This document shows, piece by piece, positions 12,361 through 24,380 of a stretch of DNA of 64,000 nt (its first letter is position 1; every line of letters begins with the position of its first letter). Location: the NCBI GenBank assembly GCA_035771175.1, contig CM069607.1, forward strand, positions 7,862,501 to 7,926,500, in the 5' to 3' direction. The translations under genes were made by a program, and so were the position numbers. This stretch comes from Paratinospora sagittata (taxonomy: Eukaryota; Streptophyta; Magnoliopsida; Ranunculales; Menispermaceae). The notes below the pieces were generated by a model that saw nothing but the letters and a program-made list of their open reading frames with translations, did no database searches and was not told the DNA's origin.

Positions 12361-13621
12361 GACTCGCCTAAACCGGCGGTACACTCTCGGACGGGGCGCG
12401 CATTTGGAACAATCATAATGGTAATAACAGAGTACGCAGCGGAAATACAATACACAGTACAAATCTGATTTCATATAATTCAGAATACTTTTATACATAA
12501 AATGGTCAAGGGAACATACTCCCAAAATCCCTAATTATTCATACAAAGGGTACAAAATGTGGGCCCCATAACCTGCACCCAGTCCACCCTAATTTCCTGT
12601 GAAAGATTTGATAATATTGGAGTGAGCTTAACGCGCTCAGTGGGTAAATAGTGCATGAGTATAACAATTAATAAAGCATACTTCAAAATCAAATATCTTA
12701 AATACACATGTAAGCATCATAATCAATCAATATATATGTATGCATGACACCGTCACGTATTAATGGTTTGATGAGCGTACATCGCCTGAGTTCACGTACA
12801 GGTGTCCTTCCCCGGGCGTAGCCAGGTTCTCACTGTACGTCCCTCCTCAGGAACGATGCTCTGGATTCACGTACTGATGTCCCTCCCCGGCGTAGCCAGG
12901 TTCTCATGTACGTCCCTCTCCAGAGAAATAATATGAATAGTGAGCAATACTTCTAACTATTCTATGAGTCATAAACCATACACGTCCCTAGGTGGTGATA
13001 TGTATGATGCCAATGCATAAACTAGTCTAGTCTACTGGTCTGGTCTTTTCTTGACATTTAGACTGACTTTGGCAACGTCTAGTGATCCTTATTAGGGTCG
13101 GTATCACGACGTGCAAGGTTAAACCATTATATGACATAATGCAGTGTAAATGAATAGTAGACATAATAATAATTGAATGTAAACTTTAATAAAAGTTATG
13201 AAACACGCAAACCTATGTTTCGTTCCCCACCTTCAGATCTGGTGTTTTTCTCCGGACAGAACTTCGTTGCACCGCTTTCAGATATGGCGCTTTCCTCCGG
13301 ACAGAACTTTGTTGCACCGCACCGGGAGTCTCAAAGACTAAAAACTTAGAATGCGTGGAAAGGAGAAGAAAAATCACAAGAGGAGGTGATTTGGTGTGAG
13401 GAATGAGAAATGAGGAGGTTTCTTATATAGAGATTTTTGCGCCTGAACGTTCTGGCATGGCGCCTGAACGTTCTGGCATGGCGCCTGAACGTTCTGGCAG
13501 GCGCCTGAACGTTCTGGCAGGCGCCTGAACGTTCTGTCATGCGCCTGAACGTTCGGGCGTTGCCCAAATAGTAAAAATTTCAAATAATAATTTTTTTTTT
13601 TGTGAAATACAGGGTATTACA
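12361..13621 (-). repeat. 3' LTR of element II, truncated at its U5 end
   Basis: The minus-strand start TGTAATACCCTGTATTTC lies at 13621. The other end lacks roughly the last 15-20 bp. It has an internal deletion near 13122 (AAGGTTAAACCATTATATGAC), only six GAACGTTC repeats (about 13440-13560), and a TATA box CTATATAAGAA just beyond them (about 13422-13431). Confidence 0.87.
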
Positions 13622-13858
13622 CTCTACCCCCCTTAAAGGGATTTCGTCCTCGAAATCAAGTCAAGTATGGATGAGGGGTATTGCCGGCGAAGTAGCCGCA
13701 GGTTGATAAGGAGCCGCTGCGTGTGTGCATCACTATATCCATTGATACGATTTGCAGACATCTGCGTAGTTATTCAAGTGAAACAATGTATGAAGATAGG
13801 TATAAACAATGTTTCATCCTGGTATTTATAAGTGAAAATAATACAATGTATCACATCA
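13622..13858 (-). other. Polypurine tract and 3' untranslated region of element II
   Basis: AAGGGGGGTAGAG on the minus strand (13622-13634) abuts the LTR. It is preceded by GACGAAATCCCTTT and about 220 bp of non-coding 3' UTR shared by copies II, III and the plus-strand fragment. Confidence 0.85.
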
Positions 13859-16800
13859 TCAGGTGGTACTAGAAAACAATTCAGGGTATTTCTGTTTAAT
13901 TGTGGATTCTAGTTCCCATGTAGCTTCCTCTATGTCATGGTGATCCCAGAGCACTTTCACAAGTGGTATGCTACGTGTCCGTAGGTCTTGAGTTTTTCTA
14001 TCTAAAATCTGTATTGCTTTCTCTTGATACGTATTTCCTTCCTCAACTCGAACCTCGACTAAAGGGATGATATGCGAAGGATCAGGACGATACTTGCGAA
14101 GCATAGATACATGAAAAACGTCATGAACCTTAGGCATGGACGATGGAAGGGACAGACGATAAGCAAGTTTGCTAATACGTTCAATGATCGAAAATGGACC
14201 GATATACCGCGGGGAGAGCTTTCCTTTGATCCCAAAGCGTTTGACACCTCGGGTGGGCTGGACTTGTATAAAAACAAAGTCCCCCTTATCAAATTCCAGA
14301 GGCTGTCGCCGTTTGTCAGCATAGCTCTTCTGTCTACTTTGTGCAACACGAAGTCGTTCCTTTACTAGTGTGATCTTCTCAGAAGTCTCTTGAACTAGTT
14401 CAGGGCACAACTGCGGTCGGTCTGCCATATCTAACCAGCATACCGGAGATCTGCAAGGCCGACCATAGAGAGCCTCGTATGGTGCCATGCCGATACTAGT
14501 TTGGTAGCTGTTGTTGTAAGCAAACTCAGCTAGATGGAAATATTTTGCCCATCCGTCATTAAAGTCCAAAATGCAGCATCGTAGCATGTCTTCTAAGATT
14601 TGGATAAGCCGTTTTGACTGCCCATCAGTTTGAGGGTGGAAGGCTGTGCTCATAGTGATCTTAGAACCCATTCTATTCTGGAAGCTTTTCCAAAAGTTTG
14701 ATGTGAATCGAGGGTCTCGATCAGAGACGATCGTGAGTGGAATGCCATGAAGGCGTACGATCTCTCTTTCATATAGTTCTGCTAGTTTGGCAGGATTATT
14801 CGTGAACTTTATTGGCAAGAAATGTGCAGACTTGGTAAGTCTGTCAATGATAACCCAGATAGCATCTTGCCCTTTATTATTGCGAGGTAAGGCTGTAACA
14901 AAATCCATTGCGATGTTCTCCCACTTCCATTCTCCAATAGGTAATGGCTGGAGGAGTCCAGAGGGAAGTCTTCGTTCGGCCATAACTTTCTGGCAAACGA
15001 GACATCGTGCAACAAAGTCTGCAATTGCTTTCTTCATTCCAGAAAACCAGAATTGTCGCTTGACATCCTTGTACATCTTGTCACCCCCAGGATGCAGAGC
15101 GTACCGTGAACAGTGCATCTCAGTAAGCACGTCCTTCCGAACCTCAGGATCATTCGGTAAACAAAGGCATTTTTTATAGAAAACGGCTCCGTCGGCAGAG
15201 ACTGACCAATGAGGAAGGTCTTGCCCGCTGAGTAGAAGTTCTCGTTTCTCCATTAACACAGGGTCATTGGCTTGAGTAGCTGAAATCTTGCGAACGAGGT
15301 CAGAGGTAGCTGATAAATGAGAGAGTCTTGGGCGTGGTCCCTCTTCGTTTAGCTGGAGGTTAAAGTTCTTTATCTCGGTAGCCAATTTTCCCATTTCATA
15401 GTTAAGAGTGCAAGCAACATAAGATTTCCTACTCAGGGCATCAGCCACAACATTGGCCTTGCCAGGATGGTACTGGAGTTGAAAATCATAGTCGTTCAAC
15501 AATTCCAACCATCTTCTTTGGCGGAGGTTTAGGTCTCTCTGAGTGTATATGTACTTAAGACTCTTGTGATCTGAGAAGACCTCGAACCGTTCACCGTATA
15601 GGTAATGACGCCATAGTTTAAGTGCAAACACAACAGCTGCAAGTTCCAAGTCATGGGTTGGGTAATTACCCTCATGAATCTTCAGTTGCATGGAGGCATA
15701 TGCAACAACTTGGCCTTCTTGCATTAGTACGGCACCTAAGCCGTGGAGAGAGGCATCGGTGTATAAGGAAAAACCAATTCCATTTCTTGGAGTAATAAGT
15801 ACAGGTACTGTCGTGAGGCGTTTCTTCAATTCCTGGAATGATGCTTCACAGGGGGGAGTCCAGATGAAGCGCACGTCTTTTCGAGTGAGCTTGGTCATAG
15901 GTTCAGCAATCTTGGAAAAGTCCTTGATGAAGCGACTGTAATAGCTAGCCAAACCAAGAAAACTCCTAATCTGAGTAACAGTGGTAGGCTGCTTCCAGTT
16001 TAAAACTGCTTCAACTTTAGAAGGATCGATCTCAATGTCATTGCCTGAAACCACATGGCCTAGGAATTGAACTCTCTGCGCCCAAAATTCGCACTTACTC
16101 AACTTTGCATACAGTTGGTGTCTTTGTAAGGTCTGGAGGACGATCTTCAAATGTATTTTATGGTCTTCCTCGGTTGAGGAATATATCAAGATGTCGTCGA
16201 CAAAAACCACCACAAACCGGTCTAAGTATAACCTGAATATGCGATTCATCAAATCCATGAATGCAGCAGGGGCATTTGTTAGACCGAACGGCATAACTAA
16301 GAATTCGTAATGACCGTACCGAGTTCTGAACGCCGTCTTGGGAATGTCGGACTCTCGGATTCAGAGTTGGTGATAACCAGACCGTAAATCAATCTTAGAC
16401 CGTAAATCAATGTCGAATAAGTCATCGATCCTGGGCAACGGATATCTGTTCTTGATGGTGACGTTATTCAACTTGCGATAATCGATGCAAAGTCGTAACA
16501 AACCATCCTTTTTGCGAACAAACAGAACTGGAGCGCCCCAGGGTGATGAACTCTTTCGGATGAAGCCATTACTCTCTAATTCTTTAAGTTGTTTGTCTAA
16601 TTCAACCAGTTCAATATTTGACATTCTGTATGGTGAAATTGAGATAGGCCCTGTCCCAGGTATGAGGTTGATCTCAAAATCGAATTCCTGAACTGGAGGT
16701 AGACCAGGAAGGTCATTAAGAAAAACTGTTGGGAATTCAGATACGACTGGAACATCGCGTACTTCGGAAGGGTACAGAGCTGGTGATTCATTGCCGTCAC

Positions 16801-18571
16801 CAAGAGACAACGCTCGAAGTTGTGACTTGAGAAGTGCAACTGTTGATTTGTGTATCCATTGCCTTGTTCCCTGAATCTTGACAAACTCGCCTGTAGGCAA
16901 AGTTAACTGAACGTTCTTGTTCAAACAGTCGATCGTTGCATTCAGAAGTGCGAGCCAGTCCATGCCGAGGATGATGTCGAAGTCTTCAAAATCCATTACA
17001 AAAAGATCGACATATATTATCTGTTCGGACATTCGAAGCTCACATCGAGAACACTGCAAATTCACGTCAGTACCCGATCCGAACGGTGATGTGACATGGA
17101 GTGTGATGTTTGTGGGTTCAGGATGCAGGCCTAAATGTCTTACCAATGTTGATGATATAAAAGAATGCGTAGCACCTGAATCAAACAAAACATGCACCAA
17201 TGTATTGAACAAAGGAAAGGTACCTTCGACGACATTATTGTCTGGGAGGGGTTGGGGAGCGATGGCATAGGCTCTTCCTTGATTCCGTTGACCCTGGTTC
17301 TGCTGGGTCTGCCTGGGTTTGGCATTAGCAGCAGGTGGTGCTTGTTGGACTGGAATAGTCGGAATAGGTTGCTGAAGGTGCGGACAAAGATGTTTGACAT
17401 GGCCCTTCTGGCCGCAGTTGAAACAAGTCAGCCTGTACTGCTGATTGTTTTGCTGGCCATTCTGATTATGCTGCTGGGCTTGCTGATTGTGGTGTCGACC
17501 ACCACCTCTGCCATTGTCGTTACTACGGCCACCTCGTCCATAACGACCGCCACGGCCATGATTTCGAAAACCCTGATGGTTAGGGTTAAAAGGTTCAGCC
17601 GCAGGTGTTGTGGCCACATTCTTTGAAACTGGGGCTGGGAGGGCTTGGTTTTGATTGTAGTAGGGCTTCTTCTTGTTGCCCTGTTGCGAGCCGTGTTGGG
17701 AAAACGTTGCAGGTCGTTTGCCCTTATTCATTCTCTGTGCTTGTAAGAGCTTCTCTTGTTCAAAGCTCATGGCCTTGTCAACAACCTCCTTGTAAATCTG
17801 CAGATCCAAGATCGATAAGGCTTGTCGAATGTCATGGCGAAGACCATTATAAAATTTCTCAGCCTTATCTCTCTCCGTTGAGATTGTGGAGAGAGAGTAA
17901 ACTGATAATTCTTTAAATTTTCCAGCATATTCTCTGACGGTCATGGTGCCCTGATATAACTTAGCAAATTCCTGGCGCTTCTGCTTTGTCACCGCGCTGG
18001 GAAAATACTCATCAATAAACATTGACTCAAACTGTTGCCAAGTCATATCGGCTAAATTGACCCTTGGGTCTTCTTTCACTGTGATCCACCATGTGTTTGC
18101 GGCACCAACAAGTTGGTAGGTTGCTAGTGGAATTTTACGAGTCTCATCGACTCCCATTGCATCAAGAGCCTTCTTGGACTCATCCAACCACTTTTGCACC
18201 TCATCAGGATCAATGGTGCCATCGAAAGTAAGAGGTTGTAGCCGCTTGTATTTAGTAATCTGATCGGTTTGAGCTTCTGAGCCAAATTTTATAGATGGTT
18301 GAACTGTGGCAACTTGACTGGCAGCGGTCTCACGAACGGCAGTTTGAACAGTAACCTTCATCGCCTCAATAAATCCAGCGAAAAAGGTTTCAATGCTTGA
18401 AGGCATGGCAAAGGGTGCGGGTGGGGGTGGGGGTGGTATTGCCTGCCCAGATGTAGTGGCAGTGTTGGGTGTGGCCTGTGCTGTTGTCGGAGGTGTCGGT
18501 TCCTGAATCTCAGGAGGTGCCTCTACTGTGGGACGAACAGTACGTGGCCTTCCTCGCTTTCTTGTTTGCAT
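13859..18571 (-). pseudogene. gag-pro-pol of element II, one nonsense codon
   Basis: A single frame of 1571 codons, showing that this family encodes gag and pol as one ORF. In order: Pro-rich start; gag core ([19 protein letters not shown], about residues 115-235); Gly/Arg/Gln-rich stretch; zinc knuckle [14 protein letters not shown] (about 385-400); protease [10 protein letters not shown] (about 455); RT ([16 protein letters not shown], then FVDDILIYS); RNase H ([15 protein letters not shown]); integrase ([31 protein letters not shown]); chromodomain-like tail. It is broken once, by TGA near 16361-16363 (CGA to TGA against copies IV and VI). Next to it an in-frame change replaces QLREAKYFS by IDLRS, apparently a local duplication of GACCGTAAATCAAT. 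In DGQSKRL the integrase catalytic Glu is Lys, so this copy should be integration-dead. The ATG is chosen because a 3' splice site lies 7 nt upstream. Confidence 0.92.
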
Positions 18572-18602
18572 TTTCTCACTGGCAAAGAGAAAGGAAAACC
18601 AA
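18572..18602 (-). promoter_or_regulatory. Predicted 3' splice site just before gag (element II)
   Basis: The minus strand reads a pyrimidine tract CTTGGTTTTCCTTTCTCTTTG, then CCAG, then TGAGAAA and the gag ATG. The intron would end at 18579. The same arrangement is present in elements IV (45758) and V (near 51442). It would let gag-pol be made from a spliced RNA that skips the upstream extra ORF. Confidence 0.6.
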
Positions 18603-19357
18603 GATTAAGAAACTGTAGGCAAGTATAATGTTAGAATATGCTCAGCAACAATTTCGAGAGTACTGCAATATTAAAGTCACCTATTTTTCTAAGTATAGTG
18701 TAAGGTTTTTGTTGAGGAATCAAAGAATTTTATATAACTCGTATGTTTGGCCATGGTGTAAAAAAAACAAGGTTAGAATGTTTATATAATAAGTACAAAC
18801 CTTTGCAAGTATGTAAAATGATTTTGTTGTGGTCTTTGTGAACATACATATATGCTTTATTGAAAAGTCATACGAGTCATAAGAAATCTAAGATTTGCCT
18901 CGGTAAATATCCTGATCTAACGTTCTATCGCAATCTTATGCATTCATACGCTTACTCTTAGTCTGTTCGATTATTATCCAAGTTCATATGTCCCATACCA
19001 CATGAATTTAGTAATAAGGGTGTCAACCAAGTTAAGTTGTATGAACACGGTCTCTAAAAACATTGGCTGAATAGAAGTTCACTAATAGTATCGTCCAAAT
19101 TTACTCGTCCCATACCGTGCAAACTTAGTGATAATATTAGTAATGCAACTTTCTCCAAATGTTTCTTTTCACACAAGGTCATGGGTTTTCTTACTTCCAC
19201 ATTTTATTTAGTATCCTCCAATTTCGTTGTGTCACATATCACTCCAAAGTTAGTGATACAAAAGAAAGAATGGTTGTAAGTCAGCCCACCAAAGATAGTC
19301 TTTAAACAAAATAATTTTATTCATATATGTCAAAGAAAATTTGTACAATGCCAGAAA
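18580..19357 (-). other. Spacer between extra ORF and gag (element II), with three imperfect repeats
   Basis: Non-coding spacer of about 780 bp, conserved in elements II, IV and V. It holds three imperfect copies of a ~44-bp motif (TCCAA...GTCCCATACC...TTAGTGATA on the plus strand) near 18979, 19095 and 19218, spaced about 115-125 bp. Function unknown; possibly RNA structure, intron signals or packaging. Confidence 0.6.
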
Positions 19358-20944
19358 TTAATTTTGACCTTCTTGCCTACTACCATTTCTTCGAGATCTA
19401 CTGTTATGTACAGAATGACTACTAACAGAAGGTTGAGAGTGTGCGCGCTCTGCGTTGGAGTTTTGCAAACGAGTTAATACAAGATTGTGGCTCTCTTTCA
19501 GTGCAGCAATAATGGATGCCATTTCATCTAACCGTTCAAGTAGGTTAGTCGGTTGTCCCATTGGTGGTTGATGGGTTGGTTGTCTCGTAGGTGAAGGGTA
19601 GGCCATAGGCATTGGAGGAAAGTATTGGTTGTATGGGTGATTCATAGGTGGAACGTAGTTGTATTGATTGTGCGGGGATCCCCTAACCGGAACCCCTTGG
19701 ATAATTTGATTTGTTTGAGATGAAAAAGTTGGAAACAATGGGCTCATTGGAATGTTTTGCCCTCCAAGATTTGGTGACGCCCAGTACTGTTGTTGTTGGT
19801 TTACAGCAACTTGTGGAACTGGCTGATACTGTACCGCAGAAGTTGGAAATCTTTGGTACGAAGTGTTGCCTTGAGTTGGCACGTGCCAAGTTGGTGGATT
19901 TGCTTGTGTAGTTTGTCTATCATGACATTGTGTAGGTTGATTTAGTGTGGCATATAATTCTTCGGCAGTAAATGGTTGATCGGTTGGAACACCGGCTGGG
20001 TCTGATGTAGGATGTGGATTTGAATCATTATTTGGGCCTTCTCTGACAAGCATTTTGCGTCGACATTTGCGAAGGCAACGCCCGTGCTTGTCTCTCATTC
20101 TTTCGGCAGTTATTAATGTCGTGCCGAATACCTCTTCGTCAGTTACCCCTCCACTTGTGCCATATGTCTTGAAAATAGAGGATGTTGTAACTGGTTCCGT
20201 GATCAGCTTGGACGTTCCATCGAAAGTGTCAACGTTTGCCCCGTGAAGTATTCGCATAATCAAGACTCCGTAGCCGATGAATTCCTTCTTTAAAGGGTTT
20301 TGAATCACCCGCAACATTTGTTGGATGATGATGTGTGGTAGGGAGACCTTTATTTTCTTCTCTATGCAATACAACACAAGGAGTTGGGCCCTTGACATAG
20401 TGCCCCTAGTGCCCCTCTCTGGCAAGATGTTGCCGTATACAATCTTTCCGAGGCCGACAAGAGATGGCTTAAGATGATTGTTTGGGAGGTTGGTGTATGT
20501 CGATTGAGTATAGGGCTCTTTGGCGAGGGAATTGAACAGTTGTGCATTAGATTCGGCGATCGCTGTAACTGTCTGGGGGTCATGTGGATCAATAATCACG
20601 TCCTCAAGCGGAATCTCCAAAAGGCGAGCAATAATCTCGATATTGATAGGAATTGTCGTTCCCATTATTGTTGTCTCTAAATGAGGGCTGATTTGATTTC
20701 TGTGAAGTCCTACATAATTCATGGTTTCATAGAAGGATCGAACCAAATTGTAAGAGACTTGACCCTCGACTTTGGTTATATTTAACCAATCCAGTGTTGC
20801 GAGTTTGTCATGAAGGATTGGACGGAGGCAGAGATCGCTATTGTCGATGCTCCTCATGGTCACAACCTCTCATTTGGACAATTCCATTAGTCTAGTGGGA
20901 ATTGGTTCCCTGCTAGTAGAAGTTGTTCCTTCCCTTGAGGCCAT
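19358..20944 (-). pseudogene. Extra ORF (plant-transposon-protein-like) of element II, early stop
   Basis: Same-strand ORF upstream of gag. The likely start is the ATG at 20944-20942, 7 nt after a 3' splice site, but a TGA at 20872-20870 (CGA to TGA) interrupts codon 25. From the next Met (20863) 501 residues are open. The first ~230 residues (LDWLNITKVEGQVSYNLVRS, IARLLEIPLEDV, RAQLLVLYCIEKK) resemble the putative plant transposon protein domain seen in plant retroelements. Then come a basic patch (RCLRKCRRKM), a Pro/Gln-rich region and a C-terminal coiled-coil candidate (LLERLDEMASIIAALKESH). It is not a polymerase or envelope; its role is unknown. Confidence 0.75.
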
Positions 20945-20975
20945 TCTTTGGCTGAAAGGAAAATAAATTTGTGTG
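20945..20975 (-). promoter_or_regulatory. Predicted 3' splice site before the extra ORF (element II)
   Basis: On the minus strand TTTATTTTCCTTTCAG ends at 20952, followed by 7 nt and the ATG. It is identical in element IV. It is mutated to AA in element I and to GG in the right-hand remnant of element V. Confidence 0.6.
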
Positions 20976-21619
20976 AAAGACACAAAATATATTCCTAACT
21001 TTGTTTAAGATTTATGTCTTGTCTGCTAGACATTATTTTCGAGTTTTCTTTTGATGTTTATGCCAAAAAAATTTCTTCATTAGGGATTTGATGCATATAT
21101 GTTGTATGCACCTAGGAATGTATAGACATTTTTCATCATAACTATATATAGTTTCCAAAAATCAACTAGTTGGAATATGTATATATGTCGTATTCTCCTA
21201 TAAATGTATTGGCATATTTAATCATGACTATATATAGTTTCCATAAAGCAACTATATATATATATTTGAAATAAAAAAAAAAGCATATATAGTTGTTTTT
21301 TAATCCAAATCTTAACTATATATAGAAGTCATATATATAGAGTTATAAATTATTTTTCAAATTTTTATGATGATTTTGGTTTTGTAATAAATTGTTTTCG
21401 AAAAAAAAATTTCAAAATATTATTATTATTTTTTTCTCGAAGATTTATTTTTCTAAAAAAATAAATAAATTTTTGTTTTTTGTTTTTTTTTTTTCGAATA
21501 TTTATTTTTCGAAAAAAAAATTAAATTTTTTTTTATTTTTATTTTCTTTTTTTCGAATATTTATTTTTCGAAAAACAAATTAATTTTTTTTTTCGAATAT
21601 TTATTTTTCGAAAAAAAAA

Positions 21620-21655
<36 letters not shown>

Positions 21656-21923
21656 TTTTATACGTACCTCATATACATTAATGTATATAGATACATATAT
21701 ATAATAATAACTACACATATAGTTTCTAATAAATTATGACTATATGTATATTTAAATCAAACTATATAAAAATCATATAGTTTTCTAGATATATATATAT
21801 ATTTAATACAAATCTCAACTATATATATAATTGACGTATGTATATATAGTTCTAGAGATATATATATCTAATAACATTTTCCTTTTCCTAATTTGGTAGA
21901 CTTGGGCGGGCCGTGGACCGTAC
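20976..21923 (-). other. AT-rich leader of element II, intron-like
   Basis: About 950 bp of very AT-rich DNA: TATATA runs, repeated TTTTTCGAATATTTATTTTTCGAAAAA blocks (about 21420-21620) and a (TTA)n tract (about 21620-21655). The sequence TATGAG/GTACGTAT on the minus strand (21670-21660) is a good plant 5' splice donor and is conserved in element IV. No real coding region. Confidence 0.65.
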
Positions 21924-21935
21924 GCTCTGATACCA
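21924..21935 (-). other. Primer-binding site of element II
   Basis: On the minus strand TGGTATCAGAGC, the standard plant retrotransposon match to the 3' end of initiator Met tRNA, five bases after the end of the 5' LTR (TGACA then TTTAA). Confidence 0.92.
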
Positions 21936-21940
21936 TTAAA

Positions 21941-22274
21941 TGTCACACCCCGCCCGGACGCGCCTAAACCGGCGGTACACTCTCGGACGGGGTGCGCATT
22001 TGGAACAATCATAATGGTAATAACAGAGTACGCAGCGGAAATACAATACACAGTACAAATCTGATTTCATATAATTCAGAATACTTTTGTACATAAAATG
22101 GTCAAGGGAACATACTCCCAAAATCCCCAATGATTCATACAAAGGGTACAAAATGTGGGCCCCATAACCTGCACCCAGTCCACCCTAATTTCCTGTGAAA
22201 GATTTGATAATATTGGAGTGAGCTTAATGCGCTCAGTGGGTAAATAGTGCATGAGTATAACAATTAATAAAGCA
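21941..22274 (-). repeat. 5' LTR fragment of element II (U5 end only)
   Basis: It begins, as read on the plus strand, with the intact LTR terminus TGTCACACCCCGCCCGG and runs 334 bp to AATAAAGCA, where homology ends and integrase sequence begins. U3, the minisatellite and the TATA box are missing, so this copy has lost its promoter. Confidence 0.88.
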
Positions 22275-23441
22275 ATTGCAGACTTTGTTGCTCGATGTCT
22301 CGTTTGCCAGAAAGTTAAGGCCGAACGAAGACTTCCCTCTGGACTCCTCCAGCCATTACCTATTGGAGAATGGAAGTGGGAGAACATCGCAATGGATTTT
22401 GTTACAGCCTTACCTCGCAATAATAAAGGGCAAGATGCTATCTGGGTTATCATTGACAGACTTACCAAGTCTGCACATTTCTTGCCAATAAAGTTCACGG
22501 ATAATCCTGCCAAACTAGCAGAACTATATGAAAGAGAGATCGTACGCCTTCATGGCATTCCACTCACGATCGTCTCTGATCGAGACCCTCGATTCACATC
22601 AAACTTTTGGAAAAGCTTCCAGAATAGAATGGGTTCTAAGATCACTATGAGCACAGCCTTCCACCCTCAGACTGATGGGCAATCAGAACGGCTTATCCAA
22701 ATCTTAGAAGACATGCTACGATGCTGCATTTTGGACTTTAATGACGGATGGGCAAAATATTTGCATCTAGCTGAGTTTGCTTACAACAACAGCTACCAAA
22801 CTAGTATCGGCATGGCACCATACGAGTCTCTCTATGGTCGGCCTTGCAGATCTCCGGTATGCTGGTTAGATATGGTAGACCGACCGCAGTTGGGCCCTGA
22901 ACTAGTTCAAGAGACTTCTGAGAAGATCACACTAGTAAAGGAACGACTTCGTGTTGCACAAAGTCGACAGAAGAGCTATGCTGACAAACGGCGACAGCCT
23001 CTGGAATTTGATAAGGGGAACTTTGTTTTTATACAAGTCCAGCCCACCCGAGGTGTCAAACGCTTTGGGATCAAAGGAAAGCTCTCCCCGCGGTATATCG
23101 GTCCATTTCCGATCATTGAACGTATTGGCAAACTTGCTTATCGTCTGTCCCTTCCATCGTCCATGCCTAAGGTTCATGACGTTTTTCATGTATCTATGTT
23201 TCGCAAGTATCGTCCTGATCCTTCACATATCATCCCTTTAGCCGAGGTTCGGGTTGAGGAAGGAAATACGTATCAAGAGAAAGCCATACAGATTTTAGAT
23301 AGAAAAACTCAAGACCTACGGACACGTAGCATACCACTTGTGAAAGTGCTCTGGGATCACCACGGCATAGAGGAAGCTACATGGGAACTAGAATCCACAA
23401 TTAAACAGAAATACCCTGAATTGTTTTCTAGTACCACCTGA
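22269..23441 (+). pseudogene. Plus-strand 3' pol fragment: integrase core to chromodomain
   Basis: Open frame of about 390 codons starting inside the integrase: zinc-finger end (CLVCQKVKAERR), catalytic core with IDRLTK, SDRDPRF and GQSERLIQ (D, D, E all present), GPY/F-like module ([20 protein letters not shown]) and chromodomain-like tail ([20 protein letters not shown]), ending at TGA 23439-23441. It has no protease, RT or RNase H and no start of its own. It shares AAAGCA with the adjoining LTR at the junction. Unlike most copies in the window its catalytic residues look intact. Confidence 0.88.
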
Positions 23442-23678
23442 TGATGTGATACATTGTATTATTTTCACTTATAAATACCAGGATGAAACATTGTTTACAC
23501 CTATCTTCATACATTGTTTCACTTGAATAACTACGCAGATGTCTGCAAATCGTATCAATGGATATAGTGATGCACACACGCAGCGGCTCCTTATCAACCT
23601 GCGGCTACTTCGCCGGCAATACCCCTCATCCATACTTGACTTGATTTCGAGGACGAAATCCCTTTAAGGGGGGTAGAG
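23442..23678 (+). other. 3' UTR and polypurine tract of the plus-strand fragment
   Basis: Non-coding 3' UTR matching that of element II in reverse, ending in AAGGGGGGTAGAG (23666-23678) directly before the LTR start TGTAATACCC. Confidence 0.85.
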
Positions 23679-24380
23679 TGTAATACCCTGTATTTCACAA
23701 ACAAAAAAAAATTACTATTTGAAATTTTTACTATTTGGGCAAGGCCCGAACGTTCAGGCGCATGACAGAACGTTCAGGCGCATGCCAGAACGTTCAGGCG
23801 CATGCCAGAACGTTCAGGCGCATGCCAGAACGTTCACGCCTGCCAGAACGTTCACGCCTGCCAGAGCATCGTTCCTGAGGAGGGACGTACAGTGAGAACC
23901 TGGCTACGCCCGGGGAAGGACACCTGTACGTGAACTCAGGCGATGTACGCTCATCAAACCATTAATACGTGACGGTGTCATGCATACATACATATTAATT
24001 GATTATGATGCTTACATGTGTATTTAAGATATTTGATATTGAAGTATGCTTTATTAATTGTTATACTCATGCACTATTTACCCACTGAGCGCGTTAAGCT
24101 CACTCCAATATTATCAAATCTTTCACAGGAAATTAGGGTGGACTGGGTGCAGGTTATGGGGCCCACATTTTGTACCCTTTGTATGAATCATTGGGGATTT
24201 TGGGAGTATGTTCCCTTGACCATTTTATGTACAAAAGTATTCTGAATTATATGAAATCAGATATGTACTGTGTATTGTATTTCCGCTGCGTATTCTGTTA
24301 TTACCATTATGATTGTTCCAAACGCGCGCCCCGTCCGAGAGTGTACCGCCGGTTTAGGCACATCCGGGCGGGGTGTGACA
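23679..24380 (+). repeat. Plus-strand LTR, internally deleted
   Basis: Both termini are intact: TGTAATACCCTGTATTTC at 23679 and GGGGTGTGACA at 24380. It is only 702 bp against ~1.5 kb elsewhere. The deletion joins the GAACGTTC repeats (about 23745-23870) directly to GAGCATCGTTCCTGAGGAGG in R/U5 and removes the TATA box and start region. A satellite unit follows at once (TATAATGCTTCAT). Confidence 0.9.

Larger units (their letters stand above)
12361..24380. mobile_element. Element II composite: minus-strand element fused to a plus-strand fragment
   Basis: The left part is a nearly full minus-strand element: 3' LTR, PPT, gag-pol, spacer, extra ORF, leader, PBS and the first 334 bp of the 5' LTR. 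At 22269-22274 this LTR fragment switches to plus-strand integrase sequence of the same family, followed by a PPT and a plus-strand LTR that ends at 24380. There are no matching flanking duplications. The object came from recombination between two copies, or from inversion, rather than from one integration. Confidence 0.85.

Noticed and set aside
21924..21935. TGGTATCAGAGC as a possible tRNA gene
   Set aside because: Only the 12-nt primer-binding match is present, next to an LTR. No cloverleaf.
22076..22513. Minus-strand frame spanning the LTR and inverted pol
   Set aside because: It is antisense to integrase and crosses a recombination junction; not a gene.
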